Below, in pieces: positions 1 through 7,798 of a stretch of DNA of 64,000 nucleotides (within the stretch, counting starts at the first letter, position 1; each line of letters starts with the position of its first letter). The notes under the pieces were generated by a model that saw nothing but the letters and a program-made list of their open reading frames with translations, was not told the origin of the DNA and did not search any database. Origin of the DNA: Variovorax atrisoli 110B (GTDB lineage: Bacteria > Pseudomonadota > Gammaproteobacteria > Burkholderiales > Burkholderiaceae_C); NCBI RefSeq assembly GCF_000382045.1, contig NZ_KB907453.1, positions 248,001-312,000 of the forward strand, read 5' to 3'. The position numbers were made by a program, and so were the translations under genes.

Positions 1-597
1 GTCGATGTCCGAGATGACGGAGACGCCCTGCTCGGGCACCACGAGCGCCTGCCCCCTGAAGCGGTGCAGCAGCTCGCCCGGACCGGTCACGCCATGGAAC
101 TGCACCCAGTCCTGAGGCGAATGCGATGTCGCAAGCAGCGGTGCGCGCGGCATGTCGATCACGACGCGCAGGTTGCAGCGGCCGTCCTTGCCTGATGGCG
201 GCATCGTCACGCGCGTGGAGGTGCCGTCGAAGTCGACGTCGATCACCTTGCCTTCTTCCGACTCCGCATGAAAGAGCGCGGTGCGCTGGTTGAAGCGAAG
301 GCGAGCGGCGGGCGAGAGCTTCTTCAGGCTCAGGCCCAGGTAGCGCGCGAAGGCCGCATTGAGGCCCCAGCGGTTCTCGCGCTCGAAGATCCATGCGTGG
401 ATGTCGACCTCGAGCCGGCCATCGGCGGTGGGGCGCGCCGTGCCGGTCATGAAGAGCGCTTCCTCGTCGGGCTCCAGCGGCTCGGCCGCATGCACGAGCC
501 GCATCGGCGCGAGGCCCGCGAGCAAGGCCGCGCCGGCGATCAGCGAGCGGCGCCGCGGGCCGCTCGGTGGGAGCCGGTGCGCTGCGCCTTCGCCCAT
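1..597 (-). CDS. App1-like phosphatase (DUF2183), 3' end cut by window edge
   Basis: The frame is open from an ATG at 597 to the left edge, so 199 codons are visible and the C-terminal part is missing. The N-terminus carries a twin-arginine stretch (RRRSLIAG, about residues 15-22) and a hydrophobic run ending VHAAEP, which suggests export by Tat or Sec. The visible body resembles the N-terminal region of DUF2183 proteins, related to yeast phosphatidate phosphatase App1. The last visible residues are VISDID, where the family's DxDxT catalytic motif should begin. The gene lies 8 bases downstream of folA and could be co-transcribed with thyA-folA. Substrate is unknown. The family call is from memory of sequence style; the catalytic domain itself is outside the window. 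Confidence 0.72.
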   Translation of the reverse strand, partial: MGEGAAHRLPPSGPRRRSLIAGAALLAGLAPMRLVHAAEPLEPDEEALFMTGTARPTADGRLEVDIHAWIFERENRWGLNAAFARYLGLSLKKLSPAARLRFNQRTALFHAESEEGKVIDVDFDGTSTRVTMPPSGKDGRCNLRVVIDMPRAPLLATSHSPQDWVQFHGVTGPGELLHRFRGQALVVPEQGVSVISDID

Positions 598-605
598 CGC
601 CTCGC

Positions 606-1130
606 TTACCTGCCGGGGGCGGGCGCGACGCGCTCGTAGGTGACGAAGCTGAAGCCCAGGCCTTCCTTGGCCGAGACATGCGCTTCGCGCCGCGTCTCGC
701 GCCAGCAGGCGGCGTCGAGTTCGGGCGCGTAGGCATCGCCCTCGTAGTCGCGCGCCACCTCGGTCACCACCGCGCGCTGCGCGAGCGGCTCGGCCTCGGC
801 GTAGATCTGCGCGCCGCCGATGACCCATGCGGTCTCGACGCCCGGCTGTTCGCAAAGCGCCAGCGCCTCCTGCAGGCTCGCCGCGCGCTGCGCACCTTCG
901 GCCTGCCAGTCGGCCTGCCGCGTGACCACGATGTTGCGCCGGCCCGGCAGCGGGCGGAAGCGCGGCGGCAGCGAGTCCCAGGTCTTTCGGCCCATGATCA
1001 CGGGCGCGCCGGCTGTCTGCTGCTTGAAGTGCGCCATGTCCTCCGGGATGTGCCAGGGAATGGTGTTGTCCACGCCGATCACGCCGTTGGCGGCGCGGGC
1101 GAAGATGAGGTTGATGCGCGGCTTGCTCAT
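606..1130 (-). CDS. folA: Dihydrofolate reductase
   Basis: FolA reduces dihydrofolate to tetrahydrofolate with NADPH in the cytoplasm and replenishes the cofactor consumed by ThyA next door. From the start MSKPRIN the protein has 174 residues, a little longer than the usual 160 or so. It shows the substrate-site motif IPWHIPEDM with the catalytic acid at D31, the NADPH-binding GRKTWDSLP segment and the VIGGAQIYAEA motif. An alternative start lies 18 bases upstream at 1148 ([10 protein letters not shown]): its ATG overlaps the thyA stop as ATGA, which would give translational coupling. Neither start has a strong Shine-Dalgarno sequence. The thyA-folA order is common in proteobacteria. Confidence 0.95.
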   Translation of the reverse strand: MSKPRINLIFARAANGVIGVDNTIPWHIPEDMAHFKQQTAGAPVIMGRKTWDSLPPRFRPLPGRRNIVVTRQADWQAEGAQRAASLQEALALCEQPGVETAWVIGGAQIYAEAEPLAQRAVVTEVARDYEGDAYAPELDAACWRETRREAHVSAKEGLGFSFVTYERVAPAPGR

Positions 1131-1144
1131 CGGACTCGCACCGC

Positions 1145-1987
1145 TCATACCGCCACGGGCGCCTTGATCGCGTCGTGGTGCCGGTAGTCGAGCACCTCGA
1201 AGTCTTCGTACTGGTAGTCGAAGATCGAGGCCGGCTTGCGCTTGATGTGCAGCGTGGGGTAGGGGTAGGGCGTGCGGCTGAGCTGCAGCGCCACCTGCTC
1301 GGCGTGGTTGCTGTAGATGTGGCAGTCGCCGCCGGTCCAGATGAAGTCGCCCACGTCGAGGTCGCACTGCTGCGCGATCATGTGCGTGAGCAGCGCATAG
1401 CTCGCGATGTTGAAGGGCACGCCCAGGAAGATGTCGGCGCTGCGCTGGTAGAGCTGGCAGCTGAGCTTGCCGCGCTCGCCCTCGGCCTGCGGCGGCGCCA
1501 CGTAGAACTGGAAGAAGGCGTGGCAGGGCATGAGCGCCATCTTCGACAGTTCAGCCACGTTCCATGCGCTCACGATGATGCGGCGCGAATCGGGGTTGGT
1601 CTTCAGCGTCTTGATGACTTCGGCGATCTGGTCGATGTGGCCGCCCTCGGGCGTCGGCCAGCTGCGCCACTGCACGCCGTACACGGGGCCGAGGTCGCCG
1701 TCCTCGCGCGCCCATTCGTCCCAGATGGTGACGCCGCGCTCCTTGAGCCAGTTGTTGTTGCTCGAGCCGGTGAGGAACCACAGCAGTTCCTGGATGATGG
1801 ACTTCAGGTGAACCTTCTTGGTGGTCACCAGAGGGAAGCCCTCGTTCAGGTCGAAGCGCATCTGGTGGCCGAACACGCTCTTGGTGCCGGTGCCCGTGCG
1901 GTCGCTCTTGAAGACGCCATGGGTGTCGACGTGGCGCATGAAATCTTCGTACTGGGAGCGGACGGGGCGGGCGGGCGTGGAGGTCAT
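1145..1987 (-). CDS. thyA: Thymidylate synthase
   Basis: ThyA methylates dUMP to dTMP with 5,10-methylene-tetrahydrofolate, releasing dihydrofolate for FolA. The 280-residue protein is slightly longer than the E. coli enzyme (264) because of about 10 extra N-terminal residues and a short insert after the active-site strand. Visible motifs are the phosphate-binding SDRTGTGT loop, the catalytic cysteine C155 in [13 protein letters not shown], the RRIIVSAWN segment, and the dUMP-binding stretch [18 protein letters not shown]. It is the first gene of a minus-strand thyA-folA unit and diverges from the nitrile hydratase operon across 71 bases. Confidence 0.97.
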   Translation of the reverse strand: MTSTPARPVRSQYEDFMRHVDTHGVFKSDRTGTGTKSVFGHQMRFDLNEGFPLVTTKKVHLKSIIQELLWFLTGSSNNNWLKERGVTIWDEWAREDGDLGPVYGVQWRSWPTPEGGHIDQIAEVIKTLKTNPDSRRIIVSAWNVAELSKMALMPCHAFFQFYVAPPQAEGERGKLSCQLYQRSADIFLGVPFNIASYALLTHMIAQQCDLDVGDFIWTGGDCHIYSNHAEQVALQLSRTPYPYPTLHIKRKPASIFDYQYEDFEVLDYRHHDAIKAPVAV

Positions 1988-2038
1988 GGGGGAGGGCTTC
2001 CGGAGGGGAACTGGCGGGAGGCTTCGAATTTTAAGTGC

Positions 2039-2058
2039 CCGGGCGTAGCATCGCCCGG
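2039..2058 (+). promoter_or_regulatory. Perfect hairpin abutting the nthA start codon
   Basis: CCGGGCG (2039-2045), loop TAGCAT, then CGCCCGG (2052-2058) forms a perfect 7-bp GC stem ending one base before the ATG at 2059. It sits where a Shine-Dalgarno sequence would normally be, so it could hide the initiation region in the mRNA. If translation instead began at the GTG at 2035, the hairpin would be inside the coding region. A purine-rich GGGAGG lies at 2016-2021. The structure is seen; any role is inference. Confidence 0.45.
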
Positions 2059-2730
2059 ATGAGCTCCGACCACCCCCACGACGACAGCGGCCACGGCGAC
2101 GAACACGCCCACGACCATGGCCACGAACACAGCGAACTCGGCGAGATGGACCTGCGCGTGCGCGCCCTCGAGAGCGTGCTCGCGCAGAAAGGCTACATCG
2201 ACCCGGCCGCGCTCGATGTGCTGATCGACACCTACCAGACCCGCGTCGGCCCGCGCAACGGCGCGCGGGTGGTGGCCAGGGCCTGGGTCGACCCGGCCTT
2301 CCGGCAGTGGCTGCTGGCCGATGCCACCGCGGCGATCGCCTCGCTCGGCTACACGGGCCGCCAGGGGGAGCACATTGTGGCGGTGGAGAACACCGACGAC
2401 ACGCACCACATGGTGGTGTGCACCCTGTGCAGCTGCTACCCCTGGCCCGTGCTGGGCCTGCCGCCCACCTGGTACAAGAGCGCGCCTTACCGCTCGCGCG
2501 CGGTGAAGGACCCGCGCGGCGTGCTCGCCGACTTCGGCACCGTGCTGCCCGAGGCCACGCGCATCCGCGTGTGGGATTCGACCGCCGAGGTGCGCTATCT
2601 CGTCATCCCGCAGCGGCCCGCCGGCACCGAGGGCCTGAGCGAAGAGCAGCTGGCCGACCTGGTCTCGCGCGATTCGATGATCGGCACGCGGCTGGCCGGT
2701 GCTCCGGTGGAACAGGAGCACACCGCATGA
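2059..2730 (+). CDS. nthA: Nitrile hydratase alpha subunit, cobalt type
   Basis: The alpha subunit holds the metal centre that hydrates nitriles to amides. The 223-residue protein shows the metal-binding claw VCTLCSC at residues 120-126; threonine after the first cysteine (C121-T122-L123-C124-S125-C126) is typical of the non-corrin cobalt class, whereas iron enzymes have serine. The flanking [15 protein letters not shown] stretch is also typical. Residues 1-30 are rich in His, Asp and Glu (nine His), as in some Pseudomonas cobalt-type alpha subunits. The ATG at 2059 gives the family's usual length; an in-frame GTG at 2035 would add eight residues. It overlaps nthB by four bases (ATGA), so the subunits are translationally coupled. 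No amidase is nearby. Confidence 0.95.
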   Translation: MSSDHPHDDSGHGDEHAHDHGHEHSELGEMDLRVRALESVLAQKGYIDPAALDVLIDTYQTRVGPRNGARVVARAWVDPAFRQWLLADATAAIASLGYTGRQGEHIVAVENTDDTHHMVVCTLCSCYPWPVLGLPPTWYKSAPYRSRAVKDPRGVLADFGTVLPEATRIRVWDSTAEVRYLVIPQRPAGTEGLSEEQLADLVSRDSMIGTRLAGAPVEQEHTA

Positions 2731-3392
2731 GCTACGAGACCAAGGCCGACCTCGGCGGACTGCCGGGCTTCGGCAGGGTCGTGCCCGAGGCGGAAGGCGA
2801 ACTCTTCCATGCCGCCTGGGAGCCGCGTGCCCTGGCGCTCGTGCTGGCCATGGGCGCGACCGGCTCGTGGAACATCGACGCGAGCCGCTCCGTGCGCGAG
2901 ACGCTGCCCGACTACCGCGAACTCAGCTACTACCAGATCTGGCTTCGCGCGCTGGAGCAGCTGATGCAGCAGCGCGGCCAGCTCTTTGCCGACGAGATCG
3001 CCAGCGGCGAGATGCGCCATGCGGCCGCACCCGTGGCCCGCGTGCTGCGTGCCGCCGACGTGCAGCCGGCGCTTGCCAAGGGCTCGCCCACCGAGCGTCC
3101 CGCGCCCGCCGCGGCTCGCTTCGCGGTGGGCCAGGAGGTGCGCATGCATGCGGGCAAGGTCGACCATCACACGCGGCTGCCCGCCTATGTTCAGGGCAGG
3201 CGCGGCACCATCGTCCGGGTGCACGGCGCGCATGTGTTCGCCGACACCAACGCGCAAGGGCTCGGCGAACAGCCGCAGTGGCTCTACACGGTGGAGTTCG
3301 ACGAAGCCGAGCTGTGGGGCGGCGACGCGCCGCGCCAGAACCTCGCGGTCTCGGTCGACGCGTGGGAAAGCTACCTGGAGGCCGCGGCATGA
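2727..3392 (+). CDS. nthB: Nitrile hydratase beta subunit
   Basis: The beta subunit pairs with alpha and helps shape the active site. The 221 residues divide into a helical N-terminal region (about 1-110, with LGGLPGFG and [12 protein letters not shown]) and a C-terminal SH3-like barrel (about 125-221, from [12 protein letters not shown] through [14 protein letters not shown] to [13 protein letters not shown]). Length matches the family. Its ATG overlaps the alpha stop codon, and its own stop overlaps the start of the accessory gene, giving a tight three-gene operon. The N-terminal region is visibly related to the downstream accessory protein. Confidence 0.95.
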   Translation: MSYETKADLGGLPGFGRVVPEAEGELFHAAWEPRALALVLAMGATGSWNIDASRSVRETLPDYRELSYYQIWLRALEQLMQQRGQLFADEIASGEMRHAAAPVARVLRAADVQPALAKGSPTERPAPAAARFAVGQEVRMHAGKVDHHTRLPAYVQGRRGTIVRVHGAHVFADTNAQGLGEQPQWLYTVEFDEAELWGGDAPRQNLAVSVDAWESYLEAAA

Positions 3393-3757
3393 GCAGCGAG
3401 CGCATGCCCCTGTCGCCCGGCATGCCGCGCGATGCGGACGGGCCCGTGTTCAACGCGCCCTGGGAGGCGCAGGCTTTCGCGATGACGCTGGCCCTGCACG
3501 AGCGCGGCCTCTTCACCTGGCCCGAATGGGCCGAGGCGCTGGCCGCGCAGATCGCCCAGGCACAGGCGGCGGGCGACCCCGATACCGGCCAGACCTACTA
3601 CCTGCACTGGCTGGCCGCGCTCGAGAAGCTCGTGGCCGGCAAGGGCGCCAGCTCCGAAGGCGAACTGGCGCGCTACCGCCATGCCTGGGCGCACGCGGCG
3701 GACCGAACCCCGCACGGGCAGCCGATCGAGTTGCGCGCGGAAGACTTCCCCGGCTGA
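3389..3757 (+). CDS. Nitrile hydratase accessory (activator) protein
   Basis: This 122-residue protein matches the small accessory proteins (P14K, P12K or NhlE types) needed to load cobalt into the alpha subunit, probably by subunit exchange. Motifs FNAPWEAQAFAMTLAL and YYLHWLAALEKLV parallel [16 protein letters not shown] and [13 protein letters not shown] of the beta subunit, so it looks like a duplicated beta N-terminal domain without the barrel. Its start overlaps the beta stop (ATGA). It is the last gene of the operon and there is no evident cobalt transporter after it. Confidence 0.9.
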   Translation: MSSERMPLSPGMPRDADGPVFNAPWEAQAFAMTLALHERGLFTWPEWAEALAAQIAQAQAAGDPDTGQTYYLHWLAALEKLVAGKGASSEGELARYRHAWAHAADRTPHGQPIELRAEDFPG

Positions 3758-3832
3758 ACTGTCTGTAGAGTCAGCACGGCGCGGCGGCGCTGCCGCGCCT
3801 TCCAGGAACTTCCTTCAACAGAACGGACAACA

Positions 3833-5140
3833 ATGACGATCCACTCGCGCCATCCCGCATCCGCCTGCTCGGCTTCTTCGGCTTCCTCGGCCATGAAAGC
3901 CCGGCCGCCTGCCCGCCGCCTGCTCGCCGTCGCCCATTGCACCGCGCTCGCATGCGCGCTGCTGGCCGGCAACGCCATGGCGCAGAAGCCTCACCAGGGC
4001 GTCCTCGACGCGGCCACGCAGAGCAAGGACGGCGCGCTCAAGATGCTGGAGACCATGGTCAACATCGACTCCGGTTCTGCCGACACGGCGGGCCTGGCCA
4101 AGGTGAGCGATCTGGCGGTGGAAGAACTGCGCAAGCTCGGCGCTCGCATAGAGACCTTTCCGGCGGAGCCGCATCCCGGCACCAACGTCGTGGCCACGCT
4201 GACGGGGCAGGGCAAGAAGAAGATCCTGATCCTCGCGCACATGGACACCGTCTTCAAGGAAGGCACCGCCGCGGCCAAGCCCTTCTACATCAAGGACGGC
4301 CGCGCCTACGGTCCCGGCGTGATGGACGACAAGGGCGGCGTGGTGGCGGGCCTGTACGCGCTGAAGATCCTGCAGCAGATCGGCTTCAAGGACTATGGGC
4401 AGATCACCTTCCTGCTCGACACCAACGAGGAGACCGGCTCGGTGGGCACCAGCGCGCTCATCGAGCGCGTGGCCAAGCAGCACGACGTGGCGCTGAACCT
4501 TGAGCCGGGCCGGCCGGCCGACGGCCTCGTGGTCGAGCGCAAGGGCTCCGCCACCGCGCTCGTCGAGGTGAAGGGGCTGGCGGCCCACGCAGGCGTGGCG
4601 CCCGAGGCAGGCCGCAACGCGGCGATGGAAGTGGCGCACCAGGTGCTGCAGCTGTCGAAGGCGGCCGACGCGGCGAAGAAGACCACCGTCAACTTCACCG
4701 TGCTCACGGCCAACGGCCCGACCAACGTGATTCCCGCGACCGCGAGCGCCAAGGGCGACGTGCGCGCCGCCACGCCCGAGGAGCTCGACCGCGTCGAGAA
4801 GGACCTCGCGCGCATCTCGCAGAACAAGCTGATCCCCGAGACCGAGGTGCGCGTGCGCCTGATCCGCGGCCTGCCGCCGATGCCGCGCTCGCCGGCTTCG
4901 GACAAGCTGGTCGCCATGGCCGAAGGCATCTACGCCGAGATCGGCAAGAAGCTCACCATCGAGAGCAGCGGCGGCGCGGCCGATGCGAGCCTGGTAGCGG
5001 GCGTCGGCGTGCCGGTGCTCGACGGCTTCGGCATCGTGGGCGGCGGCATCCACACGCCGGAGGAGTACGCGGAAGTCGAGAGTGTGGTGCCGCGCCTGTA
5101 TCTGCTCTCGCGCATGCTGATGGACCTCAGCGCGAACTGA
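3833..5140 (+). CDS. M20-family metallopeptidase, glutamate carboxypeptidase type
   Basis: A di-zinc exopeptidase of the M20 family, closest in style to carboxypeptidase G2, which removes C-terminal glutamate from peptides or folates. It is exported: a signal peptide is visible, ending GNAMAQ near residue 51. Metal and catalytic residues are visible in HMDTVF (H136, D138), GVMDDKGG (D165) and the general-base pair in TNEETGS (E199, E200); a late GGGIHTPEE supplies the last zinc histidine. The dimerisation insert begins near VERKGSATALVEVKG. At 435 residues the length is normal. An internal ATG at 3893 (MKARPPARR) would give a more ordinary signal peptide and may be the true start. Confidence 0.9.
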   Translation: MTIHSRHPASACSASSASSAMKARPPARRLLAVAHCTALACALLAGNAMAQKPHQGVLDAATQSKDGALKMLETMVNIDSGSADTAGLAKVSDLAVEELRKLGARIETFPAEPHPGTNVVATLTGQGKKKILILAHMDTVFKEGTAAAKPFYIKDGRAYGPGVMDDKGGVVAGLYALKILQQIGFKDYGQITFLLDTNEETGSVGTSALIERVAKQHDVALNLEPGRPADGLVVERKGSATALVEVKGLAAHAGVAPEAGRNAAMEVAHQVLQLSKAADAAKKTTVNFTVLTANGPTNVIPATASAKGDVRAATPEELDRVEKDLARISQNKLIPETEVRVRLIRGLPPMPRSPASDKLVAMAEGIYAEIGKKLTIESSGGAADASLVAGVGVPVLDGFGIVGGGIHTPEEYAEVESVVPRLYLLSRMLMDLSAN

Positions 5141-5157
5141 GGTCGTCGCCCGATGGC

Positions 5158-5178
5158 CGGCTGAGTTTTTCTCAGCCG
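5158..5178. terminator. Hairpin between convergent genes
   Basis: CGGCTGAG, a five-T loop, then CTCAGCCG form a perfect 8-bp stem between the M20 peptidase and the convergent GST gene; the right arm contains the GST stop codon. There is no T-run after the stem on either strand, so it is not a classical intrinsic terminator, but the placement suggests a shared transcription end or a 3' stability hairpin. Confidence 0.4.
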
Positions 5179-5876
5179 CGCTTCGGGATGCCCAGCCCCG
5201 CCACCACGGCAGGGCGCGCCACGAAGGCCTCGAGCGTGCGCGCGACGTTCGGGAAGTCCTTGAAGCCGACCAGGTCGCCGGCCTCGTAGAAGCCGATCAG
5301 GTTGCGGATCCACGGGAAGGTGGCGATGTCGGCGATGGTGTAGTCGCTGCCCATGATCCATGCGCGATCGGCCAGGCGCCTGTCGAGCACGCCCAGCAGG
5401 CGCTTCGACTCGTTCACGTAGCGGTCGCGCGGGCGCTTGTCCTCGTAGTCCTTGCCGGCGAACTTGTTGAAGAAACCAAGCTGGCCGAACATCGGGCCGA
5501 TGCCGCCCATCTGGAACATCACCCACTGCAGGGTCTCGTAGCGGCCGGCCGCGTCCTGCGGGATGAGCTTGCCGGTCTTCTCGGCGAGGTACACGAGGAT
5601 CGCGCCCGATTCGAACAGCGCCAGCGGCTTGCCGCCGGGTCCGTCGGGATCGAGGATGGCCGGGATCTTGTTGTTCGGGTTGAGCGACAGGAACTCGGGC
5701 GACATCTGGTCGTTGGTCTCGAAGCTCACCAGGTGCGGCTCGTAGGGCAGGCCGGTCTCCTCCAGCATGATCGATACCTTCACGCCGTTGGGCGTGGGCA
5801 GCGAATAGAGCTGCAGCCGCTCGGGGTGCTGCGCGGGCCACTTCTTCGTGATGGGGAAGTTCGAGAGATCGGTCAT
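5172..5876 (-). CDS. Glutathione S-transferase family protein, YghU/YfcG (Nu) type
   Basis: A cytosolic thioredoxin-fold transferase of 234 residues. The N-terminal domain has LYSLPTPNGVKVSIMLEE (about residues 24-40), the signature of Nu-class enzymes such as YfcG and YghU, which bind two glutathiones and act as disulfide-bond reductases rather than classical conjugating enzymes. FESGAILVYLAEKTG is the glutathione gamma-glutamyl recognition motif, and DYTIADIATFPWIR is the C-domain N-capping motif. The gene is alone on the minus strand and diverges from the binding-protein gene at 6159. Its substrate is not predictable. Confidence 0.92.
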   Translation of the reverse strand: MTDLSNFPITKKWPAQHPERLQLYSLPTPNGVKVSIMLEETGLPYEPHLVSFETNDQMSPEFLSLNPNNKIPAILDPDGPGGKPLALFESGAILVYLAEKTGKLIPQDAAGRYETLQWVMFQMGGIGPMFGQLGFFNKFAGKDYEDKRPRDRYVNESKRLLGVLDRRLADRAWIMGSDYTIADIATFPWIRNLIGFYEAGDLVGFKDFPNVARTLEAFVARPAVVAGLGIPKRG

Positions 5877-5960
5877 GAAAGGTCCTTGAGGGGATGAGAC
5901 TGCAAGCGCGGGATTCTGCCCGGGTCGGCAGCAGCGCGTGCATCGGCGGCTTCTTGTCGT

Positions 5961-6002
5961 CGCGAGTCCCCAATGTGGGGCTCGCGGCCCTGAATCAGGG
6001 CC
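5961..6002. other. Two tandem hairpins in the divergent intergenic region
   Basis: First hairpin: CGCGAG-T-CCCC, loop AATGT, GGGG-CTCGCG (5961-5986), a ten-pair stem with one bulged T. Second: GGCCCTGA-A-TCAGGGCC (5986-6002), a perfect 8-1-8 dyad. They follow one another between the GST gene and the binding-protein gene. The second could be a protein operator, since a one-base loop is poor for RNA; the first could fold in RNA. Function is unknown. Confidence 0.45.
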
Positions 6003-6054
6003 GGTTCGCGGCTTGCGCACCGGGTTTGTCGTTCTGATCGAGTGCACGAGCCTT

Positions 6055-6079
6055 GTATACCACTGGCACGATTCGTGCG
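6055..6079 (+). promoter_or_regulatory. Probable sigma-54 promoter
   Basis: TGGCACG (6064-6070), four bases, then GTGC (6075-6078) places GG and GC at the spacing required for -24/-12 sigma-54 promoters (consensus TGGCACG-N4-TTGC). It lies about 80 bases upstream of an amino-acid-type binding protein gene, in the right direction. Sigma-54 control fits a nitrogen-scavenging transporter. A GTATAC palindrome (6055-6060) immediately upstream may be a separate operator. An enhancer-binding protein site was not identified. Confidence 0.55.
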
Positions 6080-6158
6080 GCTGTGCGCCGGGCGCGGCCG
6101 CCCAGGCAGCCGTGCGTCCGACATCAAACCCACAACCACTCGTCATCGTTCAGGCATC

Positions 6159-6950
6159 ATGAAATTCGGCAGATTGCAATTCGTCCTGGGGCTCGCGCTC
6201 GGCGCCCTCATGGCAACCGGGGCGGTCCATGCGCAAAGCGCGCTGGACACCATCCTGAAGAACAAGAAGATCGCCATTGCGGTTCCTCCCGATTTCCCGC
6301 CCTACGGCTCGATGGACCGCGACTTCAAGATGCACGGCCTGGACATCGACATGGCCAACTACATCGGTGCCAAGCTGGGCGTGGAGGTCGACCTGATCCC
6401 CGTGACCAGCGCCAACCGCATCCCGACGCTGCAGAAGAAGAAGGCCGCGCTGGTCATCGCCACGCTGGGCAAGAACCCCGACCGCGAGAAGCAGATCGAC
6501 TTCACCGCCGCGTACTCGCCGTTCTACCAGGCCATCTTCGGCGCGAAGAGCCTGAATGTCAGGAGCTTCGCCGACCTGTCGGGCAAGTCGATCGCGGTCA
6601 CGCGCGGCTCGGTCGAGGACCAGGAGCTCAACAAGGTCGCGCCCTCGGGCACCGACATCCGCCGCTTCGACGACAACACCCGCACCGTCTCGGCCTTCGT
6701 CTCCGGGCAGGCGCAACTGATCGCCACGGGCGCTTCCGTCGCGAACACCATCATGGCCAGCAACCCCGCGCTGGGCACCACCTACAAGCTGCTGCTGAAA
6801 GAGAGCCCCAACTACATCGGCGTGGCCAAGGGCGAGGACGCGCTGCGGCAGCGGGTCAACGCCATCATCGACGAGGCGAAGAAGAGCGGCGAGCTCGACC
6901 GGCTGTCCATGAAGTGGCTGGAGCGACCGGCCGGAGAGCTGCCGCAGTAG
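6159..6950 (+). CDS. Amino-acid-type ABC transporter substrate-binding protein
   Basis: A periplasmic solute-binding protein of family 3 (SBP_bac_3), 263 residues. A Sec signal peptide (about residues 1-26, ending VHAQS) precedes the mature protein, which begins LDTILKNKKIAIAVPPDFPPYG, the usual first strand of the N-terminal lobe. GLDIDMANYIGAKLG and the hinge segment DLSGKSIAVTRGSVED are characteristic. Family members bind polar amino acids, opines or related small nitrogen compounds; the ligand cannot be read from the sequence. No permease or ATPase gene is adjacent, so this is an orphan binding protein or uses a distant transporter. The upstream sigma-54-like promoter suggests nitrogen control. 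Confidence 0.92.
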   Translation: MKFGRLQFVLGLALGALMATGAVHAQSALDTILKNKKIAIAVPPDFPPYGSMDRDFKMHGLDIDMANYIGAKLGVEVDLIPVTSANRIPTLQKKKAALVIATLGKNPDREKQIDFTAAYSPFYQAIFGAKSLNVRSFADLSGKSIAVTRGSVEDQELNKVAPSGTDIRRFDDNTRTVSAFVSGQAQLIATGASVANTIMASNPALGTTYKLLLKESPNYIGVAKGEDALRQRVNAIIDEAKKSGELDRLSMKWLERPAGELPQ

Positions 6951-6976
6951 GCGCCTGAAAGCGGGGCCGCCGATGC

Positions 6977-7798
6977 TCAGTGCCCGGCCGCCTCGACGAT
7001 CACCCGGGTCACCGCCTCGGGCTGCGAAGTCATCACGACGTGTGAGGCGCCCTTGACCACCACCGTCTTCTGGGCGTTGGCGCGCTGCGCCATGAAGGCC
7101 ATGGCCTGCGGCGGGATGTTCTTGTCGCGATCGCCGTAGACGAACCATGACGGCACCGATTTCCATGCCGCAGCCTGCGCCGGCTCGTTCAGCGCCGCCT
7201 CGGCGATGGGCCGCTGCCCCACGGCCATCAGGCGCGCCTTGGCGAGCGGAACGTCGGCCGCGAACTGCGCGGGGAACTTGTCCTGATCGATGTACAGGTC
7301 CTTGCCGCCGTCGGCGAGCGGCACCGCCGGCGCCAGCGTGGGCCCGAGCGTGCTGCCCGGGAACTTGCCCGTGAGGCCGATCGCCGTTTCGCCGGCCTCC
7401 GGCGCGAAGGCCGCCACGTAGACCAGCGCCTTCACGTTCGCCTTGCCGTTGGCGGCGGCAGAGATGACCGAGCCGCCGTACGAGTGCCCGACCAGCACCA
7501 CCGGCCCCTTCACGGCATCGACGATGCCGGCGACGTACGCCGCGTCGAACGCAGGCCCGCGCAGCGGGTTCGCAGCGGCGATCACGGAATAGTGCCGTGC
7601 CTGCAGGCGCTGCACCACGCCGTCCCAGCTCGACGAATCGGCGAAGGCACCGTGCACGAGCACGATCGTGGGCTTGGTGGACTGGGCGGACGGGGCCCGG
7701 TCCGCCGGCTGCGCGAACGAGTGCAGGGGCGCGAGCGCCGCCAGGCCGAGCGCGTGGGCCATCAAGGTCGCGGCGAGGCGGCGAGAGAACTTCTTCAT
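6977..7798 (-). CDS. Exported alpha/beta hydrolase
   Basis: A 273-residue alpha/beta-hydrolase-fold protein with an N-terminal signal peptide (about residues 1-30, ending HSFAQ). The oxyanion region is TIVLVHGAFADSSSW, the nucleophile elbow is GHSYGG (S106), the acid is in the YGDRDKNI turn near residue 224, and the catalytic histidine is in KGASHVVM (H253). It resembles exported esterase- or haloperoxidase-like hydrolases of the AB_hydrolase_6 group. It stands alone, convergent with the binding-protein gene by 26 bases. Substrate unknown. Confidence 0.88.
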   Translation of the reverse strand: MKKFSRRLAATLMAHALGLAALAPLHSFAQPADRAPSAQSTKPTIVLVHGAFADSSSWDGVVQRLQARHYSVIAAANPLRGPAFDAAYVAGIVDAVKGPVVLVGHSYGGSVISAAANGKANVKALVYVAAFAPEAGETAIGLTGKFPGSTLGPTLAPAVPLADGGKDLYIDQDKFPAQFAADVPLAKARLMAVGQRPIAEAALNEPAQAAAWKSVPSWFVYGDRDKNIPPQAMAFMAQRANAQKTVVVKGASHVVMTSQPEAVTRVIVEAAGH

